A stretch of 64,000 nt of DNA, taken from Bog-756 sp963830165 (GTDB lineage Bacteria > Actinomycetota > Acidimicrobiia > Acidimicrobiales > RAAP-2). The notes below the pieces were generated by a model. The model made no database searches, was not told the origin of the DNA, and worked only from the letters and a program-made list of their open reading frames with translations. Both the position numbers and the translations under genes were made by a program. Shown here piece by piece: positions 28,616 through 35,934 of the stretch. The DNA lies in assembly GCA_963830165.1 (NCBI GenBank), contig CAWHKZ010000003.1:1-64000 (forward strand), given 5' to 3'. How positions within the stretch are numbered: position 1 is the stretch's first letter; each line of letters opens with the position of its first letter.

Positions 28616-29312
28616 GTGCCTACCCGACTAGCGCCCACCCCGACGAGCCCGCCGGGCGCGTCGGCCATGCGGGTGGTGATCGCCGACGACGACGTCCTGC
28701 TGCGCGAAGGCCTCGCCAGCCTGTTCGATCGGTCCGGGTTCGAGGTCGTCGGCCAGGCCGGCGACGGGTCCGCACTGATCGAGATGGTGCGCTCGACCAA
28801 CCCGGAGGTCGCGATCGTCGACATCCGGATGCCGCCCGGCCATGCGACCGAGGGCCTCGAGGCGGCGAGGATCATCCGGCGCAAGTGGCCCGACACGGCC
28901 ATCGTCGTGCTGTCGGCGCACGTCGAGGTGGAGGAGGCCATGGAGCTCCTGGCCGGTGGGGACCGACTCGGCTACCTGTTGAAGAGCCGGGTCACGGATG
29001 TCGCCGAATTCATCCAGACCGTCAAGGCGATCGTGGAGGGTGCCTCGGTGGTCGACCCGTCGTTGGTGCGGGAACTCGTCCGGGCCCGTCGGCGACGCGA
29101 CCCGCTCGACTCGCTCTCGGCGCGCGAAACGCGAGGTGCTCGCCCTGATGGCCGAAGGCGCTTCGAATGCGGGCATCGCCGCCCGGATCTACGTGTCCGA
29201 GGGCACGGTCGAGAAGCACGTGCGCAGCATCCTGATGAAGCTCGACCTACCGGAGAGTGGATCCGACCACCGCCGGGTGCTGGCCGTCCTGCGGTTCCTC
29301 GAGACCCGCTAG
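28616..29312 (+). pseudogene. NarL/FixJ-type response regulator, one frame break
   Basis: Receiver domain MRVVIADDDVLLREGL...VAIVDIRMPP (phospho-Asp) and YLLKSR, then a LuxR-type DNA-binding domain (REVLALMAEGASNAGIAARIYVSEGTVEKHVRSILMKL). An extra A in GCGAAACGC near 29121 breaks the frame exactly inside the conserved SARE-REVLALMAEG junction. GTG 28616 or ATG 28667 may be the start. It is the probable partner of the upstream kinase. Its stop overlaps that of the convergent receiver gene. Confidence 0.85.
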
Positions 29313-29698
29313 CGCAGCGGTGCCCGATCGACGGCGTCGCCGTTCCCGAGGGCCTCGACGATCGCCTCGCCCGAGATCATCGCCTTCGGCACGAAGCCGA
29401 TCGCCGGGCTCATCTCGACGAGATCCCGGAGGTCCTCCTCGCAGTGGTTGGAGATGAGCACGATCGGCGTCCGCCATCCCATCGACGAGTCGAGGCGGTC
29501 CGCCAGGTCGAAGCCACTCTCCTGACCCAGGTCGACATCGATGAGCACCACGTCGAGGTCGTACGCCATAGCGACCCGGAGCGCCTCGTCGCCTCCCGTG
29601 GCCACGCCGACCACCGCGATCCCCTCGCGTTCCAGCAGCTGACGTGCTGCCTCGAGGAATATGGCGTTGTCGTCGACGATCAGGGCACGCAAGCTCAT
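29309..29698 (-). CDS. Stand-alone receiver (CheY-like) protein
   Basis: 129-aa receiver domain only: ALIVDDNAIFLEAARQLLE, phospho-acceptor in VVLIDVDLGQESG, and a lysine in GFVPKAMIS. No output domain. Convergent with the NarL-type regulator, stop codons overlapping. It may act as a phosphate sink or a protein-interaction switch in the same pathway. Confidence 0.88.
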   Translation of the reverse strand: MSLRALIVDDNAIFLEAARQLLEREGIAVVGVATGGDEALRVAMAYDLDVVLIDVDLGQESGFDLADRLDSSMGWRTPIVLISNHCEEDLRDLVEMSPAIGFVPKAMISGEAIVEALGNGDAVDRAPLR

Positions 29699-29825
29699 GA
29701 TTCGGTGGTCATGCTATCGGGTCCGGAGCGGCCGCATTCGGGCGTCCGGAGTCTTCGATCTCGGCTCCTGTCTTTATGGACAGCGGGCAATTAGGGAACA
29801 TGCCAACCGGCATCCCGGAATTCGT

Positions 29826-29876
29826 GCTAGCTGCAATGGCTGATTGCTCGGTCAATGGTCCGCTGTAGATATGGAG
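29826..29876 (+). promoter_or_regulatory. 51-bp upstream element, copy A
   Basis: Starts GCTAGCTGCAATGG, then 16 variable bases, then ATGGTCCGCTGTAG and ends ATATGGAG. Left flank TTCGT is diverged from the palindrome. The terminal ATGGAG is the start of a 40-codon leader whose stop overlaps the SDR start. Confidence 0.75.
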
Positions 29877-29993
29877 CCCGAACCGGTAGCTGATGTCGGA
29901 ATTCCAGCGTATGGCGGGCGCGATGGTCTCCGGTGGACGGACCGTATGTGGACGTCGGGCCTCGATGGTCCCGTGCATCGCCGGTGCCGATGA
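29871..29993 (+). CDS. Leader ORF A, translationally coupled to the SDR gene
   Basis: 40-aa ORF beginning MEPEPVADVGIPAYGG inside the end of element A. Its TGA overlaps the ATG of the SDR (ATGA). The N-terminus resembles leaders D and E (M-E-x3-V-A-x-V-x2-P). No Shine-Dalgarno is seen. It may be a leader peptide, or the 5' end of a transcript without coding function. Confidence 0.4.
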   Translation: MEPEPVADVGIPAYGGRDGLRWTDRMWTSGLDGPVHRRCR

Positions 29994-30736
29994 GCTCCCG
30001 CGGAACGGCGGTCGTCACCGGGGCGTCGAGCGGGATCGGTGCGGCCACGGCCCGGAGCCTGGCGCTCGCCGGGTTCGCGGTCGTCCTCGGCGCGCGGCGC
30101 ACGGACAGGCTGGCCGCCCTGGCATCGGAGATCGGCCCGGCTGCGTCCACGGTCCATCTCGACGTGACCGACCCTGATTCCGTCGACGCCCTGGGCAGGG
30201 CGGTCCCTGAGTGCCGCGTGCTCGTCAACTGCGCCGGCGGAGCGCTCGGGCTCGAGTCGATCGCCCAGGCCGACGTGGCCCACTGGCAGGCCATGTACGA
30301 CAGCGACGTCCTCGGCACCCTGCGCGTGACCAAGGCCCTCCTCCCCCTCCTGGTCGCCTCCGGCGACGGGATCGTGATCACGATCGGATCGGTCGCCGCC
30401 TGGGAGCCGTACGCCGGAGGTGGGGGCTACAACGCGGCGAAGCATGCCACCAGGGCCGCGATGGACGTCCTGCGGATGGAGCTCATCGGCCAGCCGGTCC
30501 GCGTCTCGCAGATCGACCCCGGGTTGGTGGAGACCGAGTTCTCGATCGTGCGCTTCGGAGGGGACGAGGCGAGGGCCCGCCAGGTCTATGAAGGGTTGAC
30601 TCCGCTGCAGGCCGAGGACATCGCCGATGTCGTGGCCTTCGTGTCGACGCGTCCGAGTCATGTAGACATCGACTCCGTCGTCATCCGCCCGCGGGATCAG
30701 GCCCGCGTCTGGTTGGTCCATCGGGAGCAGGCCTGA
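29990..30736 (+). CDS. SDR-family oxidoreductase (YdfG-like)
   Basis: 248-aa short-chain dehydrogenase: VVTGASSGIG at residue 6, VNCAGG in place of NNAG, catalytic Ser in ITIGSVAAW, and YNAAK. Resembles YdfG-type 3-hydroxy-acid/serine dehydrogenases, which end in a phrase like DIADVVAFV. ATG 29990 overlaps leader A. First gene downstream of element A. Confidence 0.87.
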   Translation: MSSRGTAVVTGASSGIGAATARSLALAGFAVVLGARRTDRLAALASEIGPAASTVHLDVTDPDSVDALGRAVPECRVLVNCAGGALGLESIAQADVAHWQAMYDSDVLGTLRVTKALLPLLVASGDGIVITIGSVAAWEPYAGGGGYNAAKHATRAAMDVLRMELIGQPVRVSQIDPGLVETEFSIVRFGGDEARARQVYEGLTPLQAEDIADVVAFVSTRPSHVDIDSVVIRPRDQARVWLVHREQA

Positions 30737-30750
30737 CCCCACGGAGCGAC

Positions 30751-30806
30751 GGGTCGATGGGTCGACGGGTCGATCGGTCGATGGGTCGACGGGTCGACGG
30801 GTCGAC
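30751..30806. repeat. Seven tandem copies of an 8-bp unit (GGGTCGAC/T)
   Basis: Seven units alternate GGGTCGAT and GGGTCGAC, one with CGGTCGAT, directly after the SDR stop. This is a short tandem array likely to vary in length between strains. Confidence 0.85.
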
Positions 30807-30917
30807 CGTGGCGGACCTCCGGGTGGAGTCGTCGGCCCCGGTGCGCGGCGCCGGGTTGCGCAGGAACACGATGCACCTTTTCCGTCGCGACCGATGTCTC
30901 CCAGTGTCCGCGGACGC

Positions 30918-31787
30918 TCAGCTGCCGAGCGCGCGGGTGACCACCGTCACGTCCTCGTCGCCCATCCCCTGCTCGACCAGCTCCCCCCACTCACGCGCCA
31001 GCGTGGCGAGTACGGCGAACCGCCCCGGGTCGGCCTGCTCGAGTGCGAGACGGACGTCCTTCAGGGCCAGCGCCAGCGGGAACTCTGGCGAATAGTTGTC
31101 ATCCTGGATGCGCGAGATCTTGCCGGCCGCCCACGGCGACACGAGTGGTCCACCGTCGAAGGCATCGAGGACGGTCGCCACGTCGAGACCCAGTCGACGC
31201 GCCAGGGCGAGTGCGTTGGCCACGCCTTCGGCGCTGAAGGCGAGCAGGGTGTTGTTGACGAGCTTCATCCGCGAGCCCGTCCCGACCGGCCCGAGCCACA
31301 CCGTGCGTCGTCCGATGGCGTCGAAGACGGGTCCCACGATGGGCCGGGCCTGCTCGGAGCCGGAGGCGAAGATGGTCAGCGTCCCCTGTTCGGCGGGGAC
31401 CTTGCTCCCCGACACCGGCGCGTCGAGGAAGAGGATGTCCGGCCGCTGCTTCTCGACGAGCGAGCCGATCCTCGCGGTCCCTTCGACGCCGATCGTGCTC
31501 ATCTGGGCCCACACGGTCCCGGGGGAGAGGGCCTCGAGCATGCCGAGATCGACGGCTATCGAGGCGACGGCCTCGGTGTCGGTGACCATCGTGATGACCA
31601 CCTCGGCACCCTTGACCGCGTCGACCACCGACGGGACGACCTCCGCTCCCAGATCAGCCATCGGCCCGGCAGCGTCGGGCTCGCGATTCCACACCACGGT
31701 GGGGATGCCGTTGCGCAGTGCGGATCCGGCCATGGCCCGGCCCATCGTCCCGAGCCCGAGTACAGCGAGTTTCGGTGTGGAACCCAC
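30918..31787 (-). CDS. Beta-hydroxyacid dehydrogenase (3-HIBADH/GLYR-like)
   Basis: 289-aa NAD(P)-binding protein: LAVLGLGTMGRAMA at the N-terminus, substrate motif DAPVSGSKVPAEQGTL, and catalytic Lys in GSRMKLVNN. These are the three signatures of the 3-hydroxyisobutyrate/glyoxylate-succinic-semialdehyde reductase family. GTG 31787 follows GGAGG. Downstream of, and in line with, the formate dehydrogenase gene (78-nt gap), so both probably respond to element F. Confidence 0.85.
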   Translation of the reverse strand: MGSTPKLAVLGLGTMGRAMAGSALRNGIPTVVWNREPDAAGPMADLGAEVVPSVVDAVKGAEVVITMVTDTEAVASIAVDLGMLEALSPGTVWAQMSTIGVEGTARIGSLVEKQRPDILFLDAPVSGSKVPAEQGTLTIFASGSEQARPIVGPVFDAIGRRTVWLGPVGTGSRMKLVNNTLLAFSAEGVANALALARRLGLDVATVLDAFDGGPLVSPWAAGKISRIQDDNYSPEFPLALALKDVRLALEQADPGRFAVLATLAREWGELVEQGMGDEDVTVVTRALGS

Positions 31788-31865
31788 GGTGATGACCTCC
31801 CGGAAGTGGGCTGCTCGAGGCAACCGTCGTACGTGACTGGTGCGAACCGCTGGGTCGTGGGCGGA

Positions 31866-33053
31866 CTACCGCCCGCTGCTGCCCGGACTGCTGCTCCCAC
31901 TGACGCTGTAGGACGCGGCACCCACACCGGCCAGGTGCCCACCGTCCACGATCAGGTACTCCTGTCGGATCGGCCGGCCCGCGAGGCCGTCCTCCAGGAT
32001 CTCGCGCGTCCCCGCAGCGTATCTGGCCTGGGCGGAGAGCGACGTGCCCGACGTGTGGGGCGTCATGGCGTTGTGCGGCATGGCCCGCCACGGGTGGTCG
32101 GCCGGCGGCGGCTGCGGGTACCAGACGTCGCCCGCGTAGCCGGCCAGCTGCCCCGAGTCGAGCGCCCGGACGACGGCGTCGCGGTCCATGATCGCACCAC
32201 GGGCGGTGTTGACGATGTACGAGCCCCGCCTCATGGAGCCGAGCAGCTCGTCGTCGAACAGATGGTACGTCTCCGGGACCAGGGGGCTGTGGAGGGACAG
32301 CACGTCGACGGCCTTCGCCAGCGACCGGGCGTCGGGGTGGAACGTCAGGTCGAGTTGATGCTCCATGTCGGGCGACAGGCGGTGCCGCTGGCTGTAGTGC
32401 AGCCGGACGTCGAAGGGGGCCAGTCGCTCGAGCACGGCGATGCCGATCCGGCCGGCGGCCAGGACCCCGACGTCCATCCCCTCGAGGTCGTAGGCCCGTT
32501 CCACGCTGTCGGCGATGTTCCACCCTCCAGCGGTGATCCAGTCATGGGAGGGGAGGAAGTTGCGGACCAGGGCCAGGATCTGCATGACGGCGTGCTCGGC
32601 CACGCTGATGCTGTTGCAGAAGGTCACCTCGGCCACGGTGACGCCCCGGGAGATCGCCGCGTTCAGGTCCACGTGGTCGGACCCGATTCCTGCGGTGATG
32701 GCCAGCGTGAGCTGTGGGGCCGCGGCGATCCGGTCGGCCGTCAGGTAGGCGGGCCAGAACGGCTGCGAGATGACGACGTCGGCGTCGGGCAGCTCCTTGT
32801 CGAAGATCGAGTCCGGACCCTCCTTGTCGGAGGTGACGACGAGCGTGTGGCCGGCCCGCTCGAGAAACCTGCGCAGACCCAACTCGCCCGACACGCACCC
32901 GAGCAGTTGCCCCGGGACGAAGTCGATGGCCTCCGGCGACGGGAGCGTCTGACCGCCGGGATAGCCGCGCAGTACCGGGATGTCGTCGCGGGCGTACGCG
33001 GGCGGGTAGCCATCGACGGGATCCGGGTACAGGACGCAGAGGACCTTGGCCAT
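31866..33053 (-). CDS. fdh: NAD-dependent formate dehydrogenase
   Basis: 395-aa D-2-hydroxyacid-dehydrogenase-fold enzyme oxidising formate to CO2 with NAD+. Recognised from near-diagnostic stretches: AKVLCVLYPDPVDGYP, GQTLPSPEAIDF, ISQPFWPAYLT, AGIGSDHVDL, EVTFCNSISVAEH, NTARGA (substrate Arg), WYPQP and TPHTSGT (catalytic His). It is metal-independent and cytosolic, of the Pseudomonas sp. 101 type. ATG 33053 matches the family start; an in-frame extension to 33110 begins inside element F. It supplies NADH from formate. Confidence 0.93.
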   Translation of the reverse strand: MAKVLCVLYPDPVDGYPPAYARDDIPVLRGYPGGQTLPSPEAIDFVPGQLLGCVSGELGLRRFLERAGHTLVVTSDKEGPDSIFDKELPDADVVISQPFWPAYLTADRIAAAPQLTLAITAGIGSDHVDLNAAISRGVTVAEVTFCNSISVAEHAVMQILALVRNFLPSHDWITAGGWNIADSVERAYDLEGMDVGVLAAGRIGIAVLERLAPFDVRLHYSQRHRLSPDMEHQLDLTFHPDARSLAKAVDVLSLHSPLVPETYHLFDDELLGSMRRGSYIVNTARGAIMDRDAVVRALDSGQLAGYAGDVWYPQPPPADHPWRAMPHNAMTPHTSGTSLSAQARYAAGTREILEDGLAGRPIRQEYLIVDGGHLAGVGAASYSVSGSSSPGSSGR

Positions 33054-33100
33054 GGAAGCACCCCTTCGTCGGCTGGCCGCAGCGGGTCGCAACCGCAAGT

Positions 33101-33151
33101 CCGACGCCATCCAGAGTGACCCGGGGGTGGGGTCGCGGCATTGCAGCTAGC
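33101..33151 (-). promoter_or_regulatory. 51-bp upstream element, copy F (slightly diverged)
   Basis: On the minus strand TTTCCGGCTAGCTGCAATG is followed at nearly the usual distance by GGTCACTCTGGATGG; the spacing is one base shorter than in the other copies. An ATG in its right part (33110) opens an ORF in frame with the formate dehydrogenase, so here the leader is fused to the gene. Confidence 0.6.
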
Positions 33152-33230
33152 CGGAAACGCCTGGTGATCGGCTCGCCTCGTGGGGGACGTGGGGATCCGG
33201 CGGAGGGGGCACCGGTCACCTCGGATTCCA

Positions 33231-33281
33231 GCTAGCTGCAATGGATGTTCGCCCGCCGGATGGTCTGCTGGAGGTAGGGAG
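33231..33281 (+). promoter_or_regulatory. 51-bp upstream element, copy B
   Basis: TTCCAGCTAGCTGCAATGG, 16 variable bases, ATGGTCTGCTGGAG, end TAGGGAG in place of ATGGAG. Lies 134 bp before the MFS start and is divergent from copy F 80 bp away. An ORF opened by the ATG at 33241 is in frame with the transporter. Confidence 0.75.
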
Positions 33282-33414
33282 ACCAACGGCTGGCCCAGGG
33301 CTGAGCGAGAGTCCCGGGCGAACGATGGGCTTCTGCCGCGTAACGTCCGCCTCTCACAGCGTGACTGACAGCACCGGAGACACCTCAGTACAAGTCGGTC
33401 GGAGGAGCGACGAG

Positions 33415-34764
33415 ATGGCGGATACCACGGGGCCGGCCGTTGTGGCTGGCCGTACAACCACACCACTGCTCGACATCTCGGACAAGCGTCGCGGGTTCGC
33501 CCTGACGGCGGCACTGTTGGTCGGCGTGATGATGGGTGGCACCCTGCCCGTCCCGTTGTATGTGCTGTACGAGCAGCAGATGGGCTTCGGAACGCTCGGA
33601 GTGACGGTGGTGTTCGCCGTCTACGTCGTCGGGACGCTGGCGGCGCTGGTGACGCTCGGTGACCTCAGTGACCACTTCGGCCGCAGGAGGGTGATGGCCC
33701 TGGCCGTGGCCTGCGCGGCGGTCAGCAGCGGACTGTTCATCGCCGCCACCGGTATCGGCATGTTGCTCGCGGCACGCATCGTCAGCGGGTTCGCGGCGGG
33801 ATTCGTCACCGGGACCGCGGCGGCGGCCCTGCTCGAGCTCCAGCCGCGTGGCGACCAGAAGCAGGCTGCCGTGGTCGCCGCGGGGTCCAACATGTTCGGA
33901 CTCGGCCTCGGCCCGCTGGTCGCCGGACTCTTCGCCGAGTACGTCGCCATGCCGACGAACAGCGTGTTCTGGTTCTACCTGGGCGTCTGTGCGTTGGCGC
34001 TCGCCGCGCTCCTGGCCATTCCCGAGCCGGTGGCAAACCCCGACCATGTGTTCAGCCTCCGTCCCCGCCTGAGCGTTCCGGCCAGCATGCGAACGGTGAC
34101 GGTGGGTGCATGCCTCGGTGCGTTCGCCGCGTTCAGTGTCCTCGGCTCGTTCAGCAGCCTGGTGCCCGAGTTCATGCACGCGATCCTCGGCGTGCACAAC
34201 CTGGCACTGGTGGGCGGGGCGTCCTTCCTGATCTTCACCGTCGCCGCGATCAGCCAGGCCTTCTCCGCCGGGCTCCCCTCCCGCCGGAGCTTCTCCCTCG
34301 GGCTGCCACTGCTGCTCGTGTGCCTCGCTGCGCTCGAGTCGTCGTTGTTCACCAAGGCCGTGTGGCTCTTCCTGGTGGCCACCGTGGTCGGGGGGGTCGC
34401 CGTGGGGCTCATCTTCCGAGGCGGTCTCAGCGAGCTCAACAGGCTGGCCGAACCACAGAACCGGGCGGGCATCGTCTCGACGTTCTTCGCCGCCGCCTAC
34501 GTCGGTCTGGGCGTGCCCGTCCTCACCGGCGTCATCTCGGTGGCGACGGGCACCGTGGACGCCAGCGTGTACACCTCCGCCCTCGTCGCCGCCTTCGTGG
34601 TCGTGGCTCTCGTCGTCGCTCTGCACACCTTCGGTGCCGAGTCGTCGGAACGCACCGAGGGCACCGGGCGGAGGGTGACCGGCGCACCGACCGGGGCGAC
34701 ACGGAAGGTCCGTCAACCGGCCGGGACCAGGCGGACCGTCCGGCTCATACCTCAACGGCACTGA
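33415..34764 (+). CDS. MFS transporter
   Basis: 449-aa permease with about 12 helices and the MFS loop motif GDLSDHFGRRRV between helices 2 and 3. The tail is basic. ATG 33415 follows GGAGGAG; an in-frame start at 33241 would add 58 residues. Substrate unknown. Downstream of element B and upstream of the STAS gene. Confidence 0.87.
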   Translation: MADTTGPAVVAGRTTTPLLDISDKRRGFALTAALLVGVMMGGTLPVPLYVLYEQQMGFGTLGVTVVFAVYVVGTLAALVTLGDLSDHFGRRRVMALAVACAAVSSGLFIAATGIGMLLAARIVSGFAAGFVTGTAAAALLELQPRGDQKQAAVVAAGSNMFGLGLGPLVAGLFAEYVAMPTNSVFWFYLGVCALALAALLAIPEPVANPDHVFSLRPRLSVPASMRTVTVGACLGAFAAFSVLGSFSSLVPEFMHAILGVHNLALVGGASFLIFTVAAISQAFSAGLPSRRSFSLGLPLLLVCLAALESSLFTKAVWLFLVATVVGGVAVGLIFRGGLSELNRLAEPQNRAGIVSTFFAAAYVGLGVPVLTGVISVATGTVDASVYTSALVAAFVVVALVVALHTFGAESSERTEGTGRRVTGAPTGATRKVRQPAGTRRTVRLIPQRH

Positions 34765-34835
34765 GGGCCGCCCGACCCGGCCCACCGACAGTCACAGGAG
34801 CTGCGCACCGCACGACTTCATGAAAGGAGCGGTTC

Positions 34836-35414
34836 ATGAGAAACCCAGTGGATGAGGCAGTCGCGATCGTCCGTGGCGAGGGGGCGTCGGAGGGTTCCCC
34901 CTCCGAGCGTGCCTCACGCGCCGCGGCGGTTCCCGATCACCGACGGGGGCCGCGAGTCGTCGTCCTGTCCAGGGAGCAGCGCGATCCTGTCGCACCGCCG
35001 GCCGTGACCAGCAGGCGGGCGTGCGCCCGGGTGGAGGACGTCGACATCGACGACGACGAGGACGGGTCCCAGACGGTCCGGATCGTCGGCGAACTCGACC
35101 TGCCCGCCGCGTGCTCGGTGCTGCGGGAGCTCATCGCCGCACTGGACCGGGGTGAGGGCCTCCTGGTCGTCGACCTGGACAGCCTGACCTTCATCAACTC
35201 CTCCGGGCTCCTCGCCCTCGAAAGTGCGTCGCGCTGCGCATTGGAGCGTCACCGCGTCATCTCCTTCATCAATCCCCACCCCCTTGCCCGCCAGGTGTTC
35301 GCCCAACGCGGATCCGAGCAGGTCATCGTGGACGGCGCCGCGTCGGGTTCGAGCAGGGGGACCTCGCAAGGCCGACCTCGCAGCGGGTTCCGTGGGGCGG
35401 CCACGGTGAGCTGA
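34836..35414 (+). CDS. STAS-domain protein (anti-anti-sigma-like)
   Basis: 192-aa protein: an unstructured N-terminus of about 75 residues, then a STAS domain (VRIVGELDLPAACSVLRELI, VDLDSLTFINSSGLLALESA with the phospho-Ser position, FINPHPLARQVF). Such proteins bind anti-sigma kinases. AAAGGAG precedes ATG 34836. No anti-sigma kinase or sigma factor is in the window. Confidence 0.8.
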   Translation: MRNPVDEAVAIVRGEGASEGSPSERASRAAAVPDHRRGPRVVVLSREQRDPVAPPAVTSRRACARVEDVDIDDDEDGSQTVRIVGELDLPAACSVLRELIAALDRGEGLLVVDLDSLTFINSSGLLALESASRCALERHRVISFINPHPLARQVFAQRGSEQVIVDGAASGSSRGTSQGRPRSGFRGAATVS

Positions 35415-35508
35415 TCCCGCGACCACTCCCGGGTCCGCGTCGGCGGGGTCCGACAGGGTGGGCGGCCGTGCGGCGGTCGCTTCACGCCAACGGGAACCTG
35501 CGTTTGCA

Positions 35509-35559
35509 GCTAGCTGCATTGGTCGACCACCTCGACGATGGTCTGCTGTAGCAATGGAG
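35509..35559 (+). promoter_or_regulatory. 51-bp upstream element, copy C
   Basis: Contains the perfect palindrome TGCAGCTAGCTGCA at its left end, then TTGG, 16 variable bases, ATGGTCTGCTGTAG and CAATGGAG. The terminal ATG (35554) starts the 95-aa ORF ahead of pyruvate decarboxylase. Confidence 0.8.
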
Positions 35560-35841
35560 AACGAACGGAGTGTGTGCACCGAGTTCGCAGGGGTGAGCGT
35601 TCCCGACCGCCTCCGGTGGATGTCGGACTTCCTCGAGGTCGCCGGCAAGGCCATCGCCGTGGTGGCCTGTGTGAGCGGTGTCGACTATCCACCGGACCTT
35701 CACCGGTCCGCACAGCAGGACCTCCTGGCGCTGGCGGACTACCTCGCGTCCCATCCAGCGGTCGCCGCGGATTTCGAGTGGGCCAGGATCGTCTGCGGCG
35801 AATCGATCGGCGACGGAGGGTGGGCGGACTGGCCTCTGTGA
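35554..35841 (+). CDS. Uncharacterised 95-aa protein starting within element C
   Basis: Begins MENERSVCTEFAGVSVPDRL and has helical, mildly hydrophobic content (FLEVAGKAIAVVACVSGVDY). No family recognised. It ends 93 nt before pdc. Compared with leaders A, D and E it shares only the ME start and the position of that start within the element, but it is much longer. It may be a genuine small protein of the pdc operon. Confidence 0.5.
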   Translation: MENERSVCTEFAGVSVPDRLRWMSDFLEVAGKAIAVVACVSGVDYPPDLHRSAQQDLLALADYLASHPAVAADFEWARIVCGESIGDGGWADWPL

Positions 35842-35934
35842 CCTACGGCGGTGGGCCTGGCCGCAGTCGGTGCGGCGGGGCCCTCCCTCGCGGTGTCCGG
35901 TGCGGTGGCACCGTGCGAGACAGGGAGATCACGA

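Noticed and set aside
29836..29868. Ten-codon ORF starting at the first ATG of the element (M-x5-N/D-G-x-L-stop) as the conserved leader
   Set aside because: Across copies the kept positions do not follow the codon pattern: changes fall at second positions (CTG, CCG, CAG) with fixed third bases, so conservation there looks like DNA or RNA, not peptide.
30751..30806. Short direct repeats as a CRISPR array
   Set aside because: Units are 8 bp with no spacers and no cas genes are present.
30894..33119. 741-codon plus-strand frame across the hydroxyacid and formate dehydrogenase genes
   Set aside because: It is antisense to two clearly recognisable enzymes and has low-complexity His/Gly/Asp/Arg composition.
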